DNA from: Azospirillum soli
Lineage (GTDB): Bacteria; Pseudomonadota; Alphaproteobacteria; Azospirillales; Azospirillaceae
Direction: 5' to 3'
DNA: 64,000 nucleotides
NCBI RefSeq assembly: GCF_017876165.1
Contig: NZ_JAGINQ010000028.1
Location: 1 to 64,000 of the forward strand
In this document: positions 9,284 to 17,819 of the stretch, piece by piece
Layout: the number at the start of each line of letters is the position of its first letter
Numbering within the stretch: the first letter of the stretch is position 1
Notes under the pieces: generated by a model
What the model was told of the DNA's origin: nothing
The model's input: only the letters and a program-made list of their open reading frames with translations
Databases searched by the model: none
Program-made: the position numbers and the translations under genes

Positions 9284-10816
9284 ATGGACCGATTGTTCCC
9301 GCCAATTCACGCGAGGGGACCAGACCAATTGCTCAAGCATTCCCAACTTGAATCCGTGCAGGCCTGGATAGCCCATCCCGCCCACGCGGGGATGCCGTTG
9401 CGCGCCCGGATACAACGAGCAATCCGCCAGTTGATCCTCGACGGCGTGCTTGGGCCGGGCAAACCGTTGCCAGCCACCAGAGGACTTGCCAAGTCGCTTG
9501 GCGTGTCTCGCGATACGATCGAGGCGGCCTACACGCAGCTTCATGCCGAAGGGTTCATCGAGCGGCGTGTCGGCAGCGGAAGCTTCGTGGCCGAGATCAC
9601 GGAGTTCCAGCCGGGACAACGCAGATCACGGCGTGATGCGATGATGGGCCACCAGGCGCCGAACCTCAGCGGGCGGGGAGCCACCATGTTCCGCGATGGT
9701 GGCGTGCGCGGAATCCTGGTCCCGCGGCCGTTCACGCACGGAATACCGGAAACACGGGGGTTTCCGCTGCAATTATGGGAGCGGCTGAATCGGCAGGTTT
9801 TGAAGCATTACGGGACGAAAGCCCTTCTGCACGGTGACCCGCAAGGCTGCAAACCGCTGAGAAGGGCAATTGCCGACTATGTCAACCTCGAGCGCGGCGC
9901 CCGTGCCACAGCTGATCGTATCCTTGTTCTCACAAGCTCGCAGCAGGCGATGAGCTTGTGCGCAACGATGCTGCTCGACGCCGGGGACCGGATCTTTATC
10001 GAAGACCCGGCATACCACGGTGCGCGCAGGGCGTTCGACGCGGCGGGGTTGGAGAGCGTGCCTGTTCGGGTGGATCGGCAAGGCATCGTGGTGGAGCAGA
10101 TCATCGGCGATCCTCGAGGCGCCAAGGCGGTTTTTCTGACGCCTTCGCACCAGTTTCCGACAGGCGCAAAATTGGCGCTGGATCGCCGTCTCGCTCTGAT
10201 CGAGTGGGCGGCCCGCAACCAGACTTGGCTCATCGAAGACGACTACGACAGCGAGTTCCATTATTCGGGCAAGCCAACAGCCTGCGTTCAGGGGTTGGAT
10301 CCGCATGATCGGACGATCTACATCGGCACCTTCACCAAGTCCCTTTTTCCGAGTCTGCGGATCGGCTATCTCATTCTTCCGCCCCAGTTGGTGGAGCCCA
10401 TGACCGTGGCACGCACGGTGCTTGACGGGCATACAGCCCAGATCACGCAGCTGACGCTGGCTTGGTTTATGGAAGGCGGCCATTTCGGGGCCCATATCCG
10501 TGCTATGCGGGCGATCTACGCCGAGCGTCTGAAGGCATTGGCTAGGCTCGTGGAGAAACATCTTTCCCCGTTTGTGGAGGCCCGTGTACCGATCGGCGGC
10601 TTGCAAATGCCGTGCGTCTTGACCTGCAACATCTCCGAACGCGCCGCAATCGAGGCCGCTCGACGGGTTGGCATCGAGCTGTTTGGGCTGTCTGCGCTTC
10701 ACGCTTCAGGTGAGGCCGAAACCGGCTTTCTTATGGGCTTTGCCGCCTATACCCCCGAGGAGATCGAGGTTGCCGTCAAGGCATTGGCCAATGCGCTCGG
10801 CTCGATCCCTCGGTAA
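9284..10816 (+). CDS. MocR/PdxR-type transcriptional regulator with aminotransferase domain
   Basis: A 510-residue fusion of an N-terminal GntR-type winged helix (about residues 36-105, with GKPLPATRGLAKSLGVSRDT) and a class I aminotransferase-like PLP domain. The PLP lysine is in YIGTFTKSLFPSLRIGY (about residue 352), and the PLP-ring Asp is in LIEDDYDSEF. MocR proteins use PLP or an amino-acid adduct as effector rather than catalysing transamination. ATG 9284 is chosen; an in-frame TTG at 9266 is possible and neither has a clear Shine-Dalgarno. It is divergent from benE, its most likely target. Confidence 0.85.
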   Translation: MDRLFPPIHARGPDQLLKHSQLESVQAWIAHPAHAGMPLRARIQRAIRQLILDGVLGPGKPLPATRGLAKSLGVSRDTIEAAYTQLHAEGFIERRVGSGSFVAEITEFQPGQRRSRRDAMMGHQAPNLSGRGATMFRDGGVRGILVPRPFTHGIPETRGFPLQLWERLNRQVLKHYGTKALLHGDPQGCKPLRRAIADYVNLERGARATADRILVLTSSQQAMSLCATMLLDAGDRIFIEDPAYHGARRAFDAAGLESVPVRVDRQGIVVEQIIGDPRGAKAVFLTPSHQFPTGAKLALDRRLALIEWAARNQTWLIEDDYDSEFHYSGKPTACVQGLDPHDRTIYIGTFTKSLFPSLRIGYLILPPQLVEPMTVARTVLDGHTAQITQLTLAWFMEGGHFGAHIRAMRAIYAERLKALARLVEKHLSPFVEARVPIGGLQMPCVLTCNISERAAIEAARRVGIELFGLSALHASGEAETGFLMGFAAYTPEEIEVAVKALANALGSIPR

Positions 10817-10889
10817 GCGTCGTCTGACGGATGCCTTGGAGAGATAGCCGTCGGTGAACTGATAGGTTTCGTCAGGATTCGCACCGGTT

Positions 10890-11211
10890 CTGTCTTCCGA
10901 GCCCGCCCGCGGGAGCTGGCGGCCGAGCGGCGCCGGTTCTGCTATCGACGTTTTTGACTTCTCAGCGGCGCCTTGATCGACGGCCGCGCTTCCGCATCCT
11001 GACGGTGGTGGACGATTTCACGCGCAAATGCCTCAACGAGACGCTGTTCACAGCGCTCTCCCATGCCTGTGCCGTCCTGCAAGCGTGGCGAAATGACTAC
11101 AACCACGTCCCACCGCACTCCGGTCTCATACGGCCGGCGCATGAATGGTTCATGGTCGGCCGGCCGTATGCCCCTCTCGCACATGGCTGCGCCATGTGCT
11201 GCCGGGTTTGA
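10890..11211 (+). pseudogene. IS3-family transposase (OrfB) relic
   Basis: Three non-contiguous pieces of an IS3-type OrfB follow one another: RELAAERRRFCYRRF ending in a stop near 10950; RRPRFRILTVVDDFTRKCL, the start of the DDE catalytic core (about 10975-11035); and LQAWRNDYNHVPPHSGLIRP (about 11076-11140), the C-terminal region. The intervening catalytic segments are deleted. OrfA is absent here. The piece is inactive. Confidence 0.75.
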
Positions 11212-11214
11212 ACC

Positions 11215-11247
11215 GAAGGCGTTTGATGAAAGCCATCAAACGCCTTC
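11215..11247. repeat. 14-bp stem-loop downstream of the IS3 relic
   Basis: GAAGGCGTTTGATG at 11215-11228 pairs perfectly with CATCAAACGCCTTC at 11234-11247 around a five-base loop. No T tract follows on either strand, so it is not a canonical intrinsic terminator. It could be the terminal hairpin of a small mobile element or an insertion scar. Confidence 0.55.
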
Positions 11248-11311
11248 GATATCAGTGGCGCCACGCCGATCGACGTCCGTTCAGGGCATTACGTGAAAGG
11301 ACTCCCACTCT

Positions 11312-11352
11312 GAGCAGAGAAAATTTGGGAGCAGAGAAAATTTGGGGAGCAG
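11312..11352. repeat. 17-bp tandem repeat, about 2.4 copies
   Basis: GAGCAGAGAAAATTTGG occurs at 11312-11328 and again directly at 11329-11345, followed by the start of a third copy. It is AT-richer than its surroundings and lies between the IS3 relic and the methyltransferase gene. No coding function is visible; it may be an insertion footprint. Confidence 0.65.
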
Positions 11353-11389
11353 GTCAAAAGCGTTCCTCTGATCTCGTCGCCTTTGGCTA

Positions 11390-12154
11390 TCAGGACCGCT
11401 GCCCTTCAAAGGTGATCATCCAATCCTCGCAGGTTGGTACGCGCCCGTGCTCATGGCTTCCCGAGATGACGATGTCACCGAATCCAGCGGCCTTGAGAAC
11501 CAGTGCGAATTCGTTGACACCCCACCAGCGAAGAGTGAATACCTCAAGCTGGGTCTCGATGAGGCGGCTGTCACGCCATCGCTCATAACGCAAATGCGAT
11601 ACCTTCCGCTGGGCAACATGGTCGATGCTGGCTTGCTGGGCCTGCAAGGTGATGAGGTCACCGTCCTCGGTCGGCCAGCTTCGGACCCCGGCGCTGTCGC
11701 CGAAAAAGTCGCTGAGGGGGTCGAGGTCCACGATCAACCGGCCTCCGGGCAGGAGGTGATCGTGAAAGCGCCGGAGGACCAACAGCGCCTCGGCAAAATC
11801 TCCGATCAGCTGGAAGGTACCGAGCGGCATGATGATCGCGTCGAACTTGTACTCGTAAGCGAAGTCCTGAAATCGCATCAGCTCAAGGCGGGGTGACAGG
11901 CCGTGCTTCCGGCAAGAGGTGCGGCAGCGCTCGAGCATGTCCTCGGAAGCGTCGAAACCCTCGACGGGCAAGCCGGCCTCAAGGAGCGGGATCAGCAGGC
12001 GCCCAGTGCCGACGCCAGGCTCCAGGATGCGCCCACGACATTCCGACAATCGGCTGCGGTAGAACTCGATCTCCTTGCCGAATACGCGGCCCACAGGCTT
12101 GTCGAGGTCATAGACGAGAGCAGCCAGACGGCCGTAACGATTGTTCATGCTCAC
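11390..12154 (-). CDS. class I SAM-dependent methyltransferase
   Basis: A 254-residue soluble protein with a Rossmann methyltransferase core. Motif I is RILEPGVGTGRLLIPLLEAG at about residues 41-60, the acidic end of strand 2 is VEGFDASEDML, and motif IV is near FDAIIMPLGTFQLI. The methyl acceptor cannot be predicted. It sits alone between IS3 and IS5 relics in the accessory region and may be imported DNA. Start chosen at the ATG at 12154; no downstream ATG fits better. Confidence 0.8.
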   Translation of the reverse strand: MSMNNRYGRLAALVYDLDKPVGRVFGKEIEFYRSRLSECRGRILEPGVGTGRLLIPLLEAGLPVEGFDASEDMLERCRTSCRKHGLSPRLELMRFQDFAYEYKFDAIIMPLGTFQLIGDFAEALLVLRRFHDHLLPGGRLIVDLDPLSDFFGDSAGVRSWPTEDGDLITLQAQQASIDHVAQRKVSHLRYERWRDSRLIETQLEVFTLRWWGVNEFALVLKAAGFGDIVISGSHEHGRVPTCEDWMITFEGQRS

Positions 12155-12164
12155 CCCTGAATGT

Positions 12165-12400
12165 TGATGAGATCTGGAGAGCCTGTTTGACTAGGCGGGC
12201 GGATCAACCTCTCGGCTGTAGGCCCTGAGGCACGGTTGAAGGCAGCAATCTGACCGGCATCGTCGGCTGCGACCTCAGCCTGCTCCAGGTTTCTGGTCAG
12301 GCGGCGATAGCGGTTGGTTTGGGTGGCGAAGGTCGCCTCAATGATCCAACGGATGGGCAGCGGGATAACGCCGGTATTTTGTGGGGGCTTGCTGGAAACC
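12165..12400 (-). pseudogene. IS5-family transposase C-terminal relic
   Basis: Minus-strand translation gives IPLPIRWIIEATFATQTNRY, then RRLTRNLEQ, then AAFNRA. This matches the C-terminal end of IS5-family transposases (the R-W-V-x-E-R/A-T-F block with the catalytic Glu, followed by RYRRLxK). The N-terminal two thirds are absent. The rest of the gap between the methyltransferase and the GntR gene (to 12498) holds nothing else I can support. Confidence 0.7.
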
Positions 12401-12498
12401 TGCACGTCCACTCCTCCTGTGGCGACCAACAGGCGCAAGACAATTTCCATCAAACAGGCTTTGAAACCCGTCAGGACGAGCTCGTTACGAACAGCTTT

Positions 12499-13296
12499 TC
12501 AGAAGGAAGGATCGAAGGACGGGGTTCCGTCCGTCAGCCGGAGAGCGCGGGTTGTCGGGGGAATGAAGAATTCCTGATAATACAAGCAGGTGTCGCGGCC
12601 CGCGCGGGCGACCGCCTGGACCAGCATTCCGGTGGTTCCGTCCTTGACGCCGATATTGCCGGCCGCTTCCGGATCAAGGACGGCCACGCGCACATCCTGC
12701 ACGACCTGCGTGATCGGCAGGTGGCACTCCTGCATGATGAGCGCTCGGAAATTTGCCCCGTCCAGATTCTGGAGAGGGCCGGTCGCGAGCGGCTTCAACA
12801 GCCCGGGATCGGCGAAGAAGCGGCTGTAGACGGTGAATTCGTTGTTGATGTTGATGAGCCGGTCGATCTTGAGAAGCCCACCCGATGGCCGGCCGAGATG
12901 CTTCGTCCAAGGGCCGGGTTCCGCGATCGTCCGGCGGGCCAGGGTCTTGGAATAGATCGGGAGAACACCGTCCCCGGAATCGTCCAGAAATCGGCAATGC
13001 CACGGAGCTTCCACCTGTTTGCGGTTTTCGGCGACAAAGCTGCCGAGACCATGCCGCCGCACCAGGATGCCCTCCTCGGCGAGGTCGCGGAGCGCGCGTT
13101 GCACCGTGCCCAGGCTGAAGCGCGTGATTTCCGCGAACTCAAGTTCCGTGGGCAGCTTGTCACCCGGCTTCCAATAACCCGACTTTATCGCTTCGAGCAG
13201 CATTTCGCGCAGCTGTGCGTACTTCGGCAACCCGCGGGTGCCGACATGACCGAACCGCTCGTTGAAATTGATCGTGGGGCTATCGTTTACGGTCAA
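12499..13296 (-). CDS. GntR-family regulator of the HutC type (UTRA effector domain)
   Basis: A 265-residue repressor-type protein. The winged helix spans about 25-92, with KYAQLREMLLEAIKSGYWKP followed by GDKLPTELEFAEITRFSLGT as recognition region. A C-terminal UTRA ligand domain (about 105-260) ends in the typical YYQEFFIPP strand. HutC-type proteins bind a small metabolite and leave the operator. It is divergent from the catabolic operon. Its own promoter (13543-13571) shares architecture and sequence with the promoters of the operon and of the MFS gene, so autoregulation plus local control is strongly suggested. The leader from the predicted start of transcription is about 240 bases. Confidence 0.85.
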   Translation of the reverse strand: MTVNDSPTINFNERFGHVGTRGLPKYAQLREMLLEAIKSGYWKPGDKLPTELEFAEITRFSLGTVQRALRDLAEEGILVRRHGLGSFVAENRKQVEAPWHCRFLDDSGDGVLPIYSKTLARRTIAEPGPWTKHLGRPSGGLLKIDRLININNEFTVYSRFFADPGLLKPLATGPLQNLDGANFRALIMQECHLPITQVVQDVRVAVLDPEAAGNIGVKDGTTGMLVQAVARAGRDTCLYYQEFFIPPTTRALRLTDGTPSFDPSF

Positions 13297-13542
13297 GATC
13301 CTGTCTCCAATGCGCAGCCCGTCCGCTGTCCAGCGATGTTGGGATCGTCACCCCTTTCGGCCGTCGTATCGTGCTCGGTCGTCAGGCCGGCAGACCATGC
13401 GGACGGACCGGATCTGCCGCCGTCATGAGAATGACAGAAGGGCGGGCCGACCAATCTCACGGGACACCGGCCTCATGAAAACGTTGCAACTCCGCGTCGG
13501 ATTGTCCGTTTGGGTTGCGACGCCTCACCGCTATCCCAAAGA

Positions 13543-13571
13543 GCTATATAACTCCTTAGCTCCAAAGTCAA
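13543..13571 (-). promoter_or_regulatory. promoter/operator of the GntR regulator gene
   Basis: On the minus strand: TTGACT (13571-13566), a 17-base spacer and TATAGC (13548-13543). The -10 is overlapped by GAGTTATATAGCTC, a near palindrome (12 of 14 positions), and there is a wider GAGCTA...TAGCTC dyad. The TATAGCTC half is shared with the operon promoter at 13717-13745. Confidence 0.7.
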
Positions 13572-13716
13572 TTGATGGCTGTGGCCCCATGCGGGGGAAG
13601 GCGGAAAATCACGGCTGATTCTAGCGCTGGCGCTTGGTGCCGAAGCCGGCGGCCCATCACACCGCTGCGGAAACAGTGCGCAGGACAAGCCTGGAATTGT
13701 TCGGCCGGAAAACTGC

Positions 13717-13745
13717 TTGACGCATGTCCTATATAGCACTATAGC
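13717..13745 (+). promoter_or_regulatory. promoter/operator of the catabolic operon
   Basis: TTGACG at 13717-13722, a 17-base spacer and TATAGC at 13740-13745. Spacer and -10 contain CTATATAGCACTATAG (13729-13744), with CTATA/TATAG arms, a probable operator for the adjacent GntR protein. The same 17-base block TATATAGCACTATAGCT recurs before the MFS gene. A leader of about 150 bases separates it from the aldehyde dehydrogenase start. Confidence 0.75.
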
Positions 13746-13904
13746 TCTGATGGTCGGGAGGGCGCGAGCGAACTGCTCCAAAGCGAAGGGCAGGACGGAA
13801 CGGGCCGGTCACCGATCAGGCAGGGCGATCCCAAAAACCGGCGTCTCCGCGTGCGCGGCCGATCGCCGAAGCCTTGCTGGCCCTCGGGAAGGAGACAAAA
13901 ATCA

Positions 13905-15359
13905 ATGCGCACGACCGCATACCCAAAGTCGTTGGCGCTGTTCGTCGCCGGCGAATGGCGCGGCGCCGCCGGGCGGGATCTGCTGCCGGTCATCAACCCG
14001 GCCACTGGTGGTGAACTGGCGCGGCTGCCGGTCGCGACCGACGCCGACATCGACGAAGCGGTGCGCGCGGCGGAGGACGCCTTTGTGGCGTGGTCGCAGA
14101 CCAGCGCGTGGGACCGTGCCGCCATCCTCCGCCAAGCCGCCGCGCTGATCGAGGAGCGGCGCGCCACGCTGGCCGCCATTCTCACGCTGGAAAACGGCAA
14201 GCCGCTGGCCGACTCCCACGGTGAACTCGACCGGGTCATCGACAGCATCACCTACTGCGCCGAAGAGGCCAAGCGCTCCTACGGACGCATCCTGCCGCCG
14301 CGCTCCCGCCTGCTGACGCAAGCCACGGTCAAGCGTCCGGTCGGCCCGGTGGCGGCCTTTGCGCCGTGGAACTTCCCAGCTTTCCTCGCGGCGCGGAAAA
14401 TTGCCGCCGCGCTGGCCGTCGGCTGCACCATCGTTCTCAAGCCGGCCGAGGAAACACCGGCCATCTGCATCGAACTGGTCCGTGCCTTCGTCGACGCCGG
14501 GGTCCCGGCCGGCGCGCTCAACCTCCTGTTCGGCGTGCCGGCACGGATTTCCGAGCGTGTGATCGCCGCGCCGGCCATCCGCAAGATCACCTTCACCGGC
14601 TCGGTCGGGGTCGGCCGCCTGCTGGCGACCCAGGCGGCGCGGCACCTGAAACCGGTGACGATGGAACTCGGCGGACACGCCCCCGTGGTGGTGTTCGACG
14701 ACGTCGACGTCGAACCGGTGGCGCGGGCCTGTGCGGCGTTCAAATTCCGCAACGCCGGCCAAGTGTGCCTGTCGCCGAGCCGCTTCTACGTGCACGCCAG
14801 CATAGCGCCGGCCTTCATCGAGCGCCTCTCCGCCTTGGCGCAATCCCTGCGCGTCGGCGACGGCATGGCGCCGGACACGCAAATGGGGCCGTTGAACAAC
14901 GAACGGCGCCTGCACGCCGCCGAGCGTCTGGTCGAGGACGCCCGCCAGCGCGGCGCGCGGGTGGAGACCGGCGGGGAGCGCGTCGGCCGCGAAGGCTTCT
15001 TCTTCGCGCCCACGGTGCTGAGCCGCGTCGCCGAGGCGTCGAGCATCATGACCGAGGAACCGTTCTGCCCGGTCGCGCCGGTCCTGACCTTCGAGGATCT
15101 CGACGAGGTCATTGCGCGCGCCAACGGCGTGGACGTCGGGCTCGCCGCCTACGCCTTCACCAATCGGCTGGACCGGGCCGCGGAGTTCGCGGAGCGCATC
15201 GAGGCCGGCTGGATCGGCATCAACAGCTTCACCCCTTCGCTGGCCGACGCGCCGATCGGCGGTCTGAAGGACAGCGGGCTGGGGTACGAGGGCGGCCCGG
15301 AAGGGCTCGACGCCTACCTGCACACCCGCTTCATCAGCCAGTCAAACACCGTGGTGTGA
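13905..15359 (+). CDS. NAD(P)-dependent aldehyde dehydrogenase
   Basis: A 484-residue ALDH-superfamily enzyme close to the succinate-semialdehyde/betaine-aldehyde dehydrogenase group; it oxidises an aldehyde to the acid. Visible residues: N156 in PWNFP, K179 in VLKPAEETP (cofactor), E254 in MELGGHAP (general base) and C288 in NAGQVCLSP (nucleophile). It is normal length. ATG 13905 has GGAAGGAGA about eight bases upstream. It is the first gene of the operon led by the 13717 promoter. A perfect 8-bp hairpin (15350-15367) overlaps its stop codon, possibly tuning expression of the Rieske gene behind it. It probably removes the aldehyde made by the GMC enzyme. Confidence 0.9.
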   Translation: MRTTAYPKSLALFVAGEWRGAAGRDLLPVINPATGGELARLPVATDADIDEAVRAAEDAFVAWSQTSAWDRAAILRQAAALIEERRATLAAILTLENGKPLADSHGELDRVIDSITYCAEEAKRSYGRILPPRSRLLTQATVKRPVGPVAAFAPWNFPAFLAARKIAAALAVGCTIVLKPAEETPAICIELVRAFVDAGVPAGALNLLFGVPARISERVIAAPAIRKITFTGSVGVGRLLATQAARHLKPVTMELGGHAPVVVFDDVDVEPVARACAAFKFRNAGQVCLSPSRFYVHASIAPAFIERLSALAQSLRVGDGMAPDTQMGPLNNERRLHAAERLVEDARQRGARVETGGERVGREGFFFAPTVLSRVAEASSIMTEEPFCPVAPVLTFEDLDEVIARANGVDVGLAAYAFTNRLDRAAEFAERIEAGWIGINSFTPSLADAPIGGLKDSGLGYEGGPEGLDAYLHTRFISQSNTVV

Positions 15360-15385
15360 ACACCACGCATCGGAAAGGAAACGCC

Positions 15386-16831
15386 ATGAACTCTTCCGTG
15401 AACAATGCTCCGGCCACCGCCCAACAGCCCGCCCGCTACGGCGGCTACTTCAAGCGCGACGTGCCGGCTCCCGACCTGGAGCTGACCAGCACCAACGCCG
15501 GCACGCCGATGGGCGAATACATGCGCCTCTTCTGGCAGCCGGTGTGCCTGTCGCAGGAACTGACCGACGTGCCCAAGGCGATCCGCATCATGGGCGAGGA
15601 TCTGGTCGCCTTCCGCGACAAGAGCGGCGCCGTGGGCGTGCTGCACCGCCACTGTTCCCACCGCGGCGCCTCGCTGGAATATGGCGTGATCGCCGAGCAC
15701 GGCATCCGCTGCTGCTATCACGGCTGGCACTACGCCGTGGACGGCAGCCTGCTCGACGCGCCCTGCGAGTCCGATGCCACGCGCCTGAAGCAGACCGTCT
15801 GCCAGGGCGCCTACCCGGCCTTCGAGCGCGATGGGCTGGTGTTCGCCTACATGGGGCCGCCGGACAAGAAGCCGCCCTTCCCCGAGTTCGACACCTATTC
15901 GCTGCCGAAGGGCACGAAGCTGGTTCCCTTCTCGAACATCTACCCCTGCAATTGGCTGCAGGTGTTCGAGAACATCATGGACCACATGCACACCGCGGTG
16001 TTGCACAACCACATGACCGTGGACGGCGTGGACGAGGCGACGGCCGAGGGCGTCACGCTCGAAGGATTCGGCGACATGCCGATCATGCAATGGGAGGCGA
16101 CGCGCAACGGCAACGGCATCGTGTTCATCGCCGGCCGCCGCCTGCCGGACGACAAGGTGTGGATCCGCATCACCGAGATGATCTTCCCCAACTACCTGCA
16201 GATCGGCTCCCTCGTGCCGACCGCGGCACGCGAACGGCATTCGACCTCGGGCTGCACGCGCTGGAACGTGCCGGTCGATGACACCAACATGATCATATTC
16301 GGCTATCGCCATTTCAACGATGAGGTCGATCCGGACGGACTGGGCTGCGCCGAGGACTGCGGCGTCGACAAGATCGACTTTCTCGTCGGCCAGACCGGCA
16401 ACCGCACCTACGAGGAAGGCCAGCGCGCGCCGGGCGACTGGGAAGCCCTGGTCAGCCAGCGGCCAATCGCGATCCACGCGCTCGAACATCCGGGGACGTC
16501 GGACGTGGGCGTGTACATGTGCCGGAAGCTGCTGCGCGACGCCGTGCGTGGCAAGACCGCGCCGGATCCGCTCTACGCAACCCTGTCCGCCGAAGGCGAG
16601 AGCCTGCCGCTGTACGCGCAGGACACGGTGCTTCACGTGCCGGAGCTGCCGGCGGACGTGGACCGCAAGCAAATCATGGAGCTGGGCAAGCGCGTGTTCG
16701 AAATCATGCGCTCGGCGGATGCCCTACCGGCCAACGAGCGGGACGCCCACGTGCGGCGGCAGCTGGACCTCATCGACGGTGGTCTTGACGGCGCCCCGGC
16801 GCCCCGGTCCACGAGTTCCGCCCTCGCCTGA
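15386..16831 (+). CDS. Rieske non-haem iron oxygenase, phthalate-dioxygenase type
   Basis: A 481-residue oxygenase alpha subunit. The Rieske 2Fe-2S ligands are C90-x-H92 (HCSHRG) and C109-x2-H112 (CCYHGW). The mononuclear iron site is E195-N-I-M-D199-x2-H202-x4-H207. The N-terminal MRLFWQPVCLSQEL and the early Rieske domain resemble the phthalate, phenoxybenzoate and vanillate group, which works as a homo-oligomer with a single reductase. Known reactions are ring hydroxylation, O-demethylation or ether cleavage; the substrate here is unknown. GGAAAGGAA lies six bases before the ATG. The cognate reductase follows directly. Confidence 0.9.
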   Translation: MNSSVNNAPATAQQPARYGGYFKRDVPAPDLELTSTNAGTPMGEYMRLFWQPVCLSQELTDVPKAIRIMGEDLVAFRDKSGAVGVLHRHCSHRGASLEYGVIAEHGIRCCYHGWHYAVDGSLLDAPCESDATRLKQTVCQGAYPAFERDGLVFAYMGPPDKKPPFPEFDTYSLPKGTKLVPFSNIYPCNWLQVFENIMDHMHTAVLHNHMTVDGVDEATAEGVTLEGFGDMPIMQWEATRNGNGIVFIAGRRLPDDKVWIRITEMIFPNYLQIGSLVPTAARERHSTSGCTRWNVPVDDTNMIIFGYRHFNDEVDPDGLGCAEDCGVDKIDFLVGQTGNRTYEEGQRAPGDWEALVSQRPIAIHALEHPGTSDVGVYMCRKLLRDAVRGKTAPDPLYATLSAEGESLPLYAQDTVLHVPELPADVDRKQIMELGKRVFEIMRSADALPANERDAHVRRQLDLIDGGLDGAPAPRSTSSALA

Positions 16832-16848
16832 CCGTGAAGGAAGCCGAC

Positions 16849-17802
16849 ATGCTGACGTTGCGCGTTCGTTCCATCACTTATGAAGCCGAAGGCATCCTCT
16901 CCTTCGAACTGGTCGATCCGGAAGGCCGGGAGCTGCCGGCGTTTGATGCGGGCGCGCATCTCGATGTCCACGTCCCGGGCGGAATGACACGGCGCTATTC
17001 GCTGTGTGATCCGCCCTGGGAGCGGGATCACTACCGCATCGCCGTTCTCGACGCTCCGGACGGGAGGGGCGGATCGCGGGCCATGCACCAGCGGGTTCGC
17101 GCCGGCGACCTGCTCGACGTGTCCGGGCCGCACAACTTCTTCCCGCTGGCGGCTGGGGCGCGCCATTCGGTGTTGCTTGCGGGGGGCATCGGCATCACGC
17201 CCATCCTGGCGATGATGGAGCAGCTGCGTCGGACCGGACAAAGCTTCGAACTGCACTACTGCACCCGGACGCGCGAGCGGTCGGCCTTCGCCGATCGTCT
17301 CGCCTCGGAGGTCGCCGACGGCCGTGCGCGCCTGCACCACGACGGCGGCGATCCCCGGAACGGGCTGGACATCGCCGGCCTGCTGCGGTCTCCCCGCGAG
17401 GGCACGCACCTGTACTACTGCGGCCCGCCCGGCTTCATGAAGGCGGCGCAGGAGGCGGCCGCCCACTGGCCGCCGGAAACAGTACATTTCGAACATTTCG
17501 GTGCCATCCCGCCGTCGGCCGGTTCCGCCGCCACGGCGGGGGACGGCGGCGAGGTGGTTCTCGAACGGTCCGGGCGGAGGATCCCCGTGGGGCCGGCCCA
17601 GACCATCCTTCAGGCGGTGCGCGAGGCGGGGATCGACTACCCGTCCTCCTGCGAGGCCGGCATGTGCCGCACCTGCGAAGTCCGCTACGTCGGCGGCCGT
17701 CCCGAGCACAACGACTTCGTGCTCAGCGAGGAGGAGCGCCAGACTCACGTCCTGATCTGCTGCGCGCGGGTCGGTGACGGCGCCCTGGTGCTGGACCTGT
17801 GA
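16849..17802 (+). CDS. FMN/2Fe-2S oxygenase reductase (VanB/phthalate dioxygenase reductase type)
   Basis: A 317-residue single-chain electron-transfer protein passing electrons from NAD(P)H to the Rieske oxygenase. Domain order: flavin domain (R49-Y-S-L at 49-52), NAD domain (LLAGGIGITPILAMM at about 109-123, and YYCGPPGFM), then a C-terminal plant-type ferredoxin domain with C268-x4-C273-x2-C276 and a fourth Cys at 304 or 305. ATG 16849 is chosen because AAGGAAG lies just upstream; a GTG at 16834 is in frame. It is 17 bases after the oxygenase, clearly co-transcribed. Confidence 0.9.
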   Translation: MLTLRVRSITYEAEGILSFELVDPEGRELPAFDAGAHLDVHVPGGMTRRYSLCDPPWERDHYRIAVLDAPDGRGGSRAMHQRVRAGDLLDVSGPHNFFPLAAGARHSVLLAGGIGITPILAMMEQLRRTGQSFELHYCTRTRERSAFADRLASEVADGRARLHHDGGDPRNGLDIAGLLRSPREGTHLYYCGPPGFMKAAQEAAAHWPPETVHFEHFGAIPPSAGSAATAGDGGEVVLERSGRRIPVGPAQTILQAVREAGIDYPSSCEAGMCRTCEVRYVGGRPEHNDFVLSEEERQTHVLICCARVGDGALVLDL

Positions 17803-17819
17803 ACAAGAAGGGGCACGAC

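Noticed and set aside
14366..15385. Upstream extension of the Rieske oxygenase frame through the aldehyde dehydrogenase gene
   Set aside because: The frame is open by chance; ATG 15386 has a good ribosome binding site and homologues start there.
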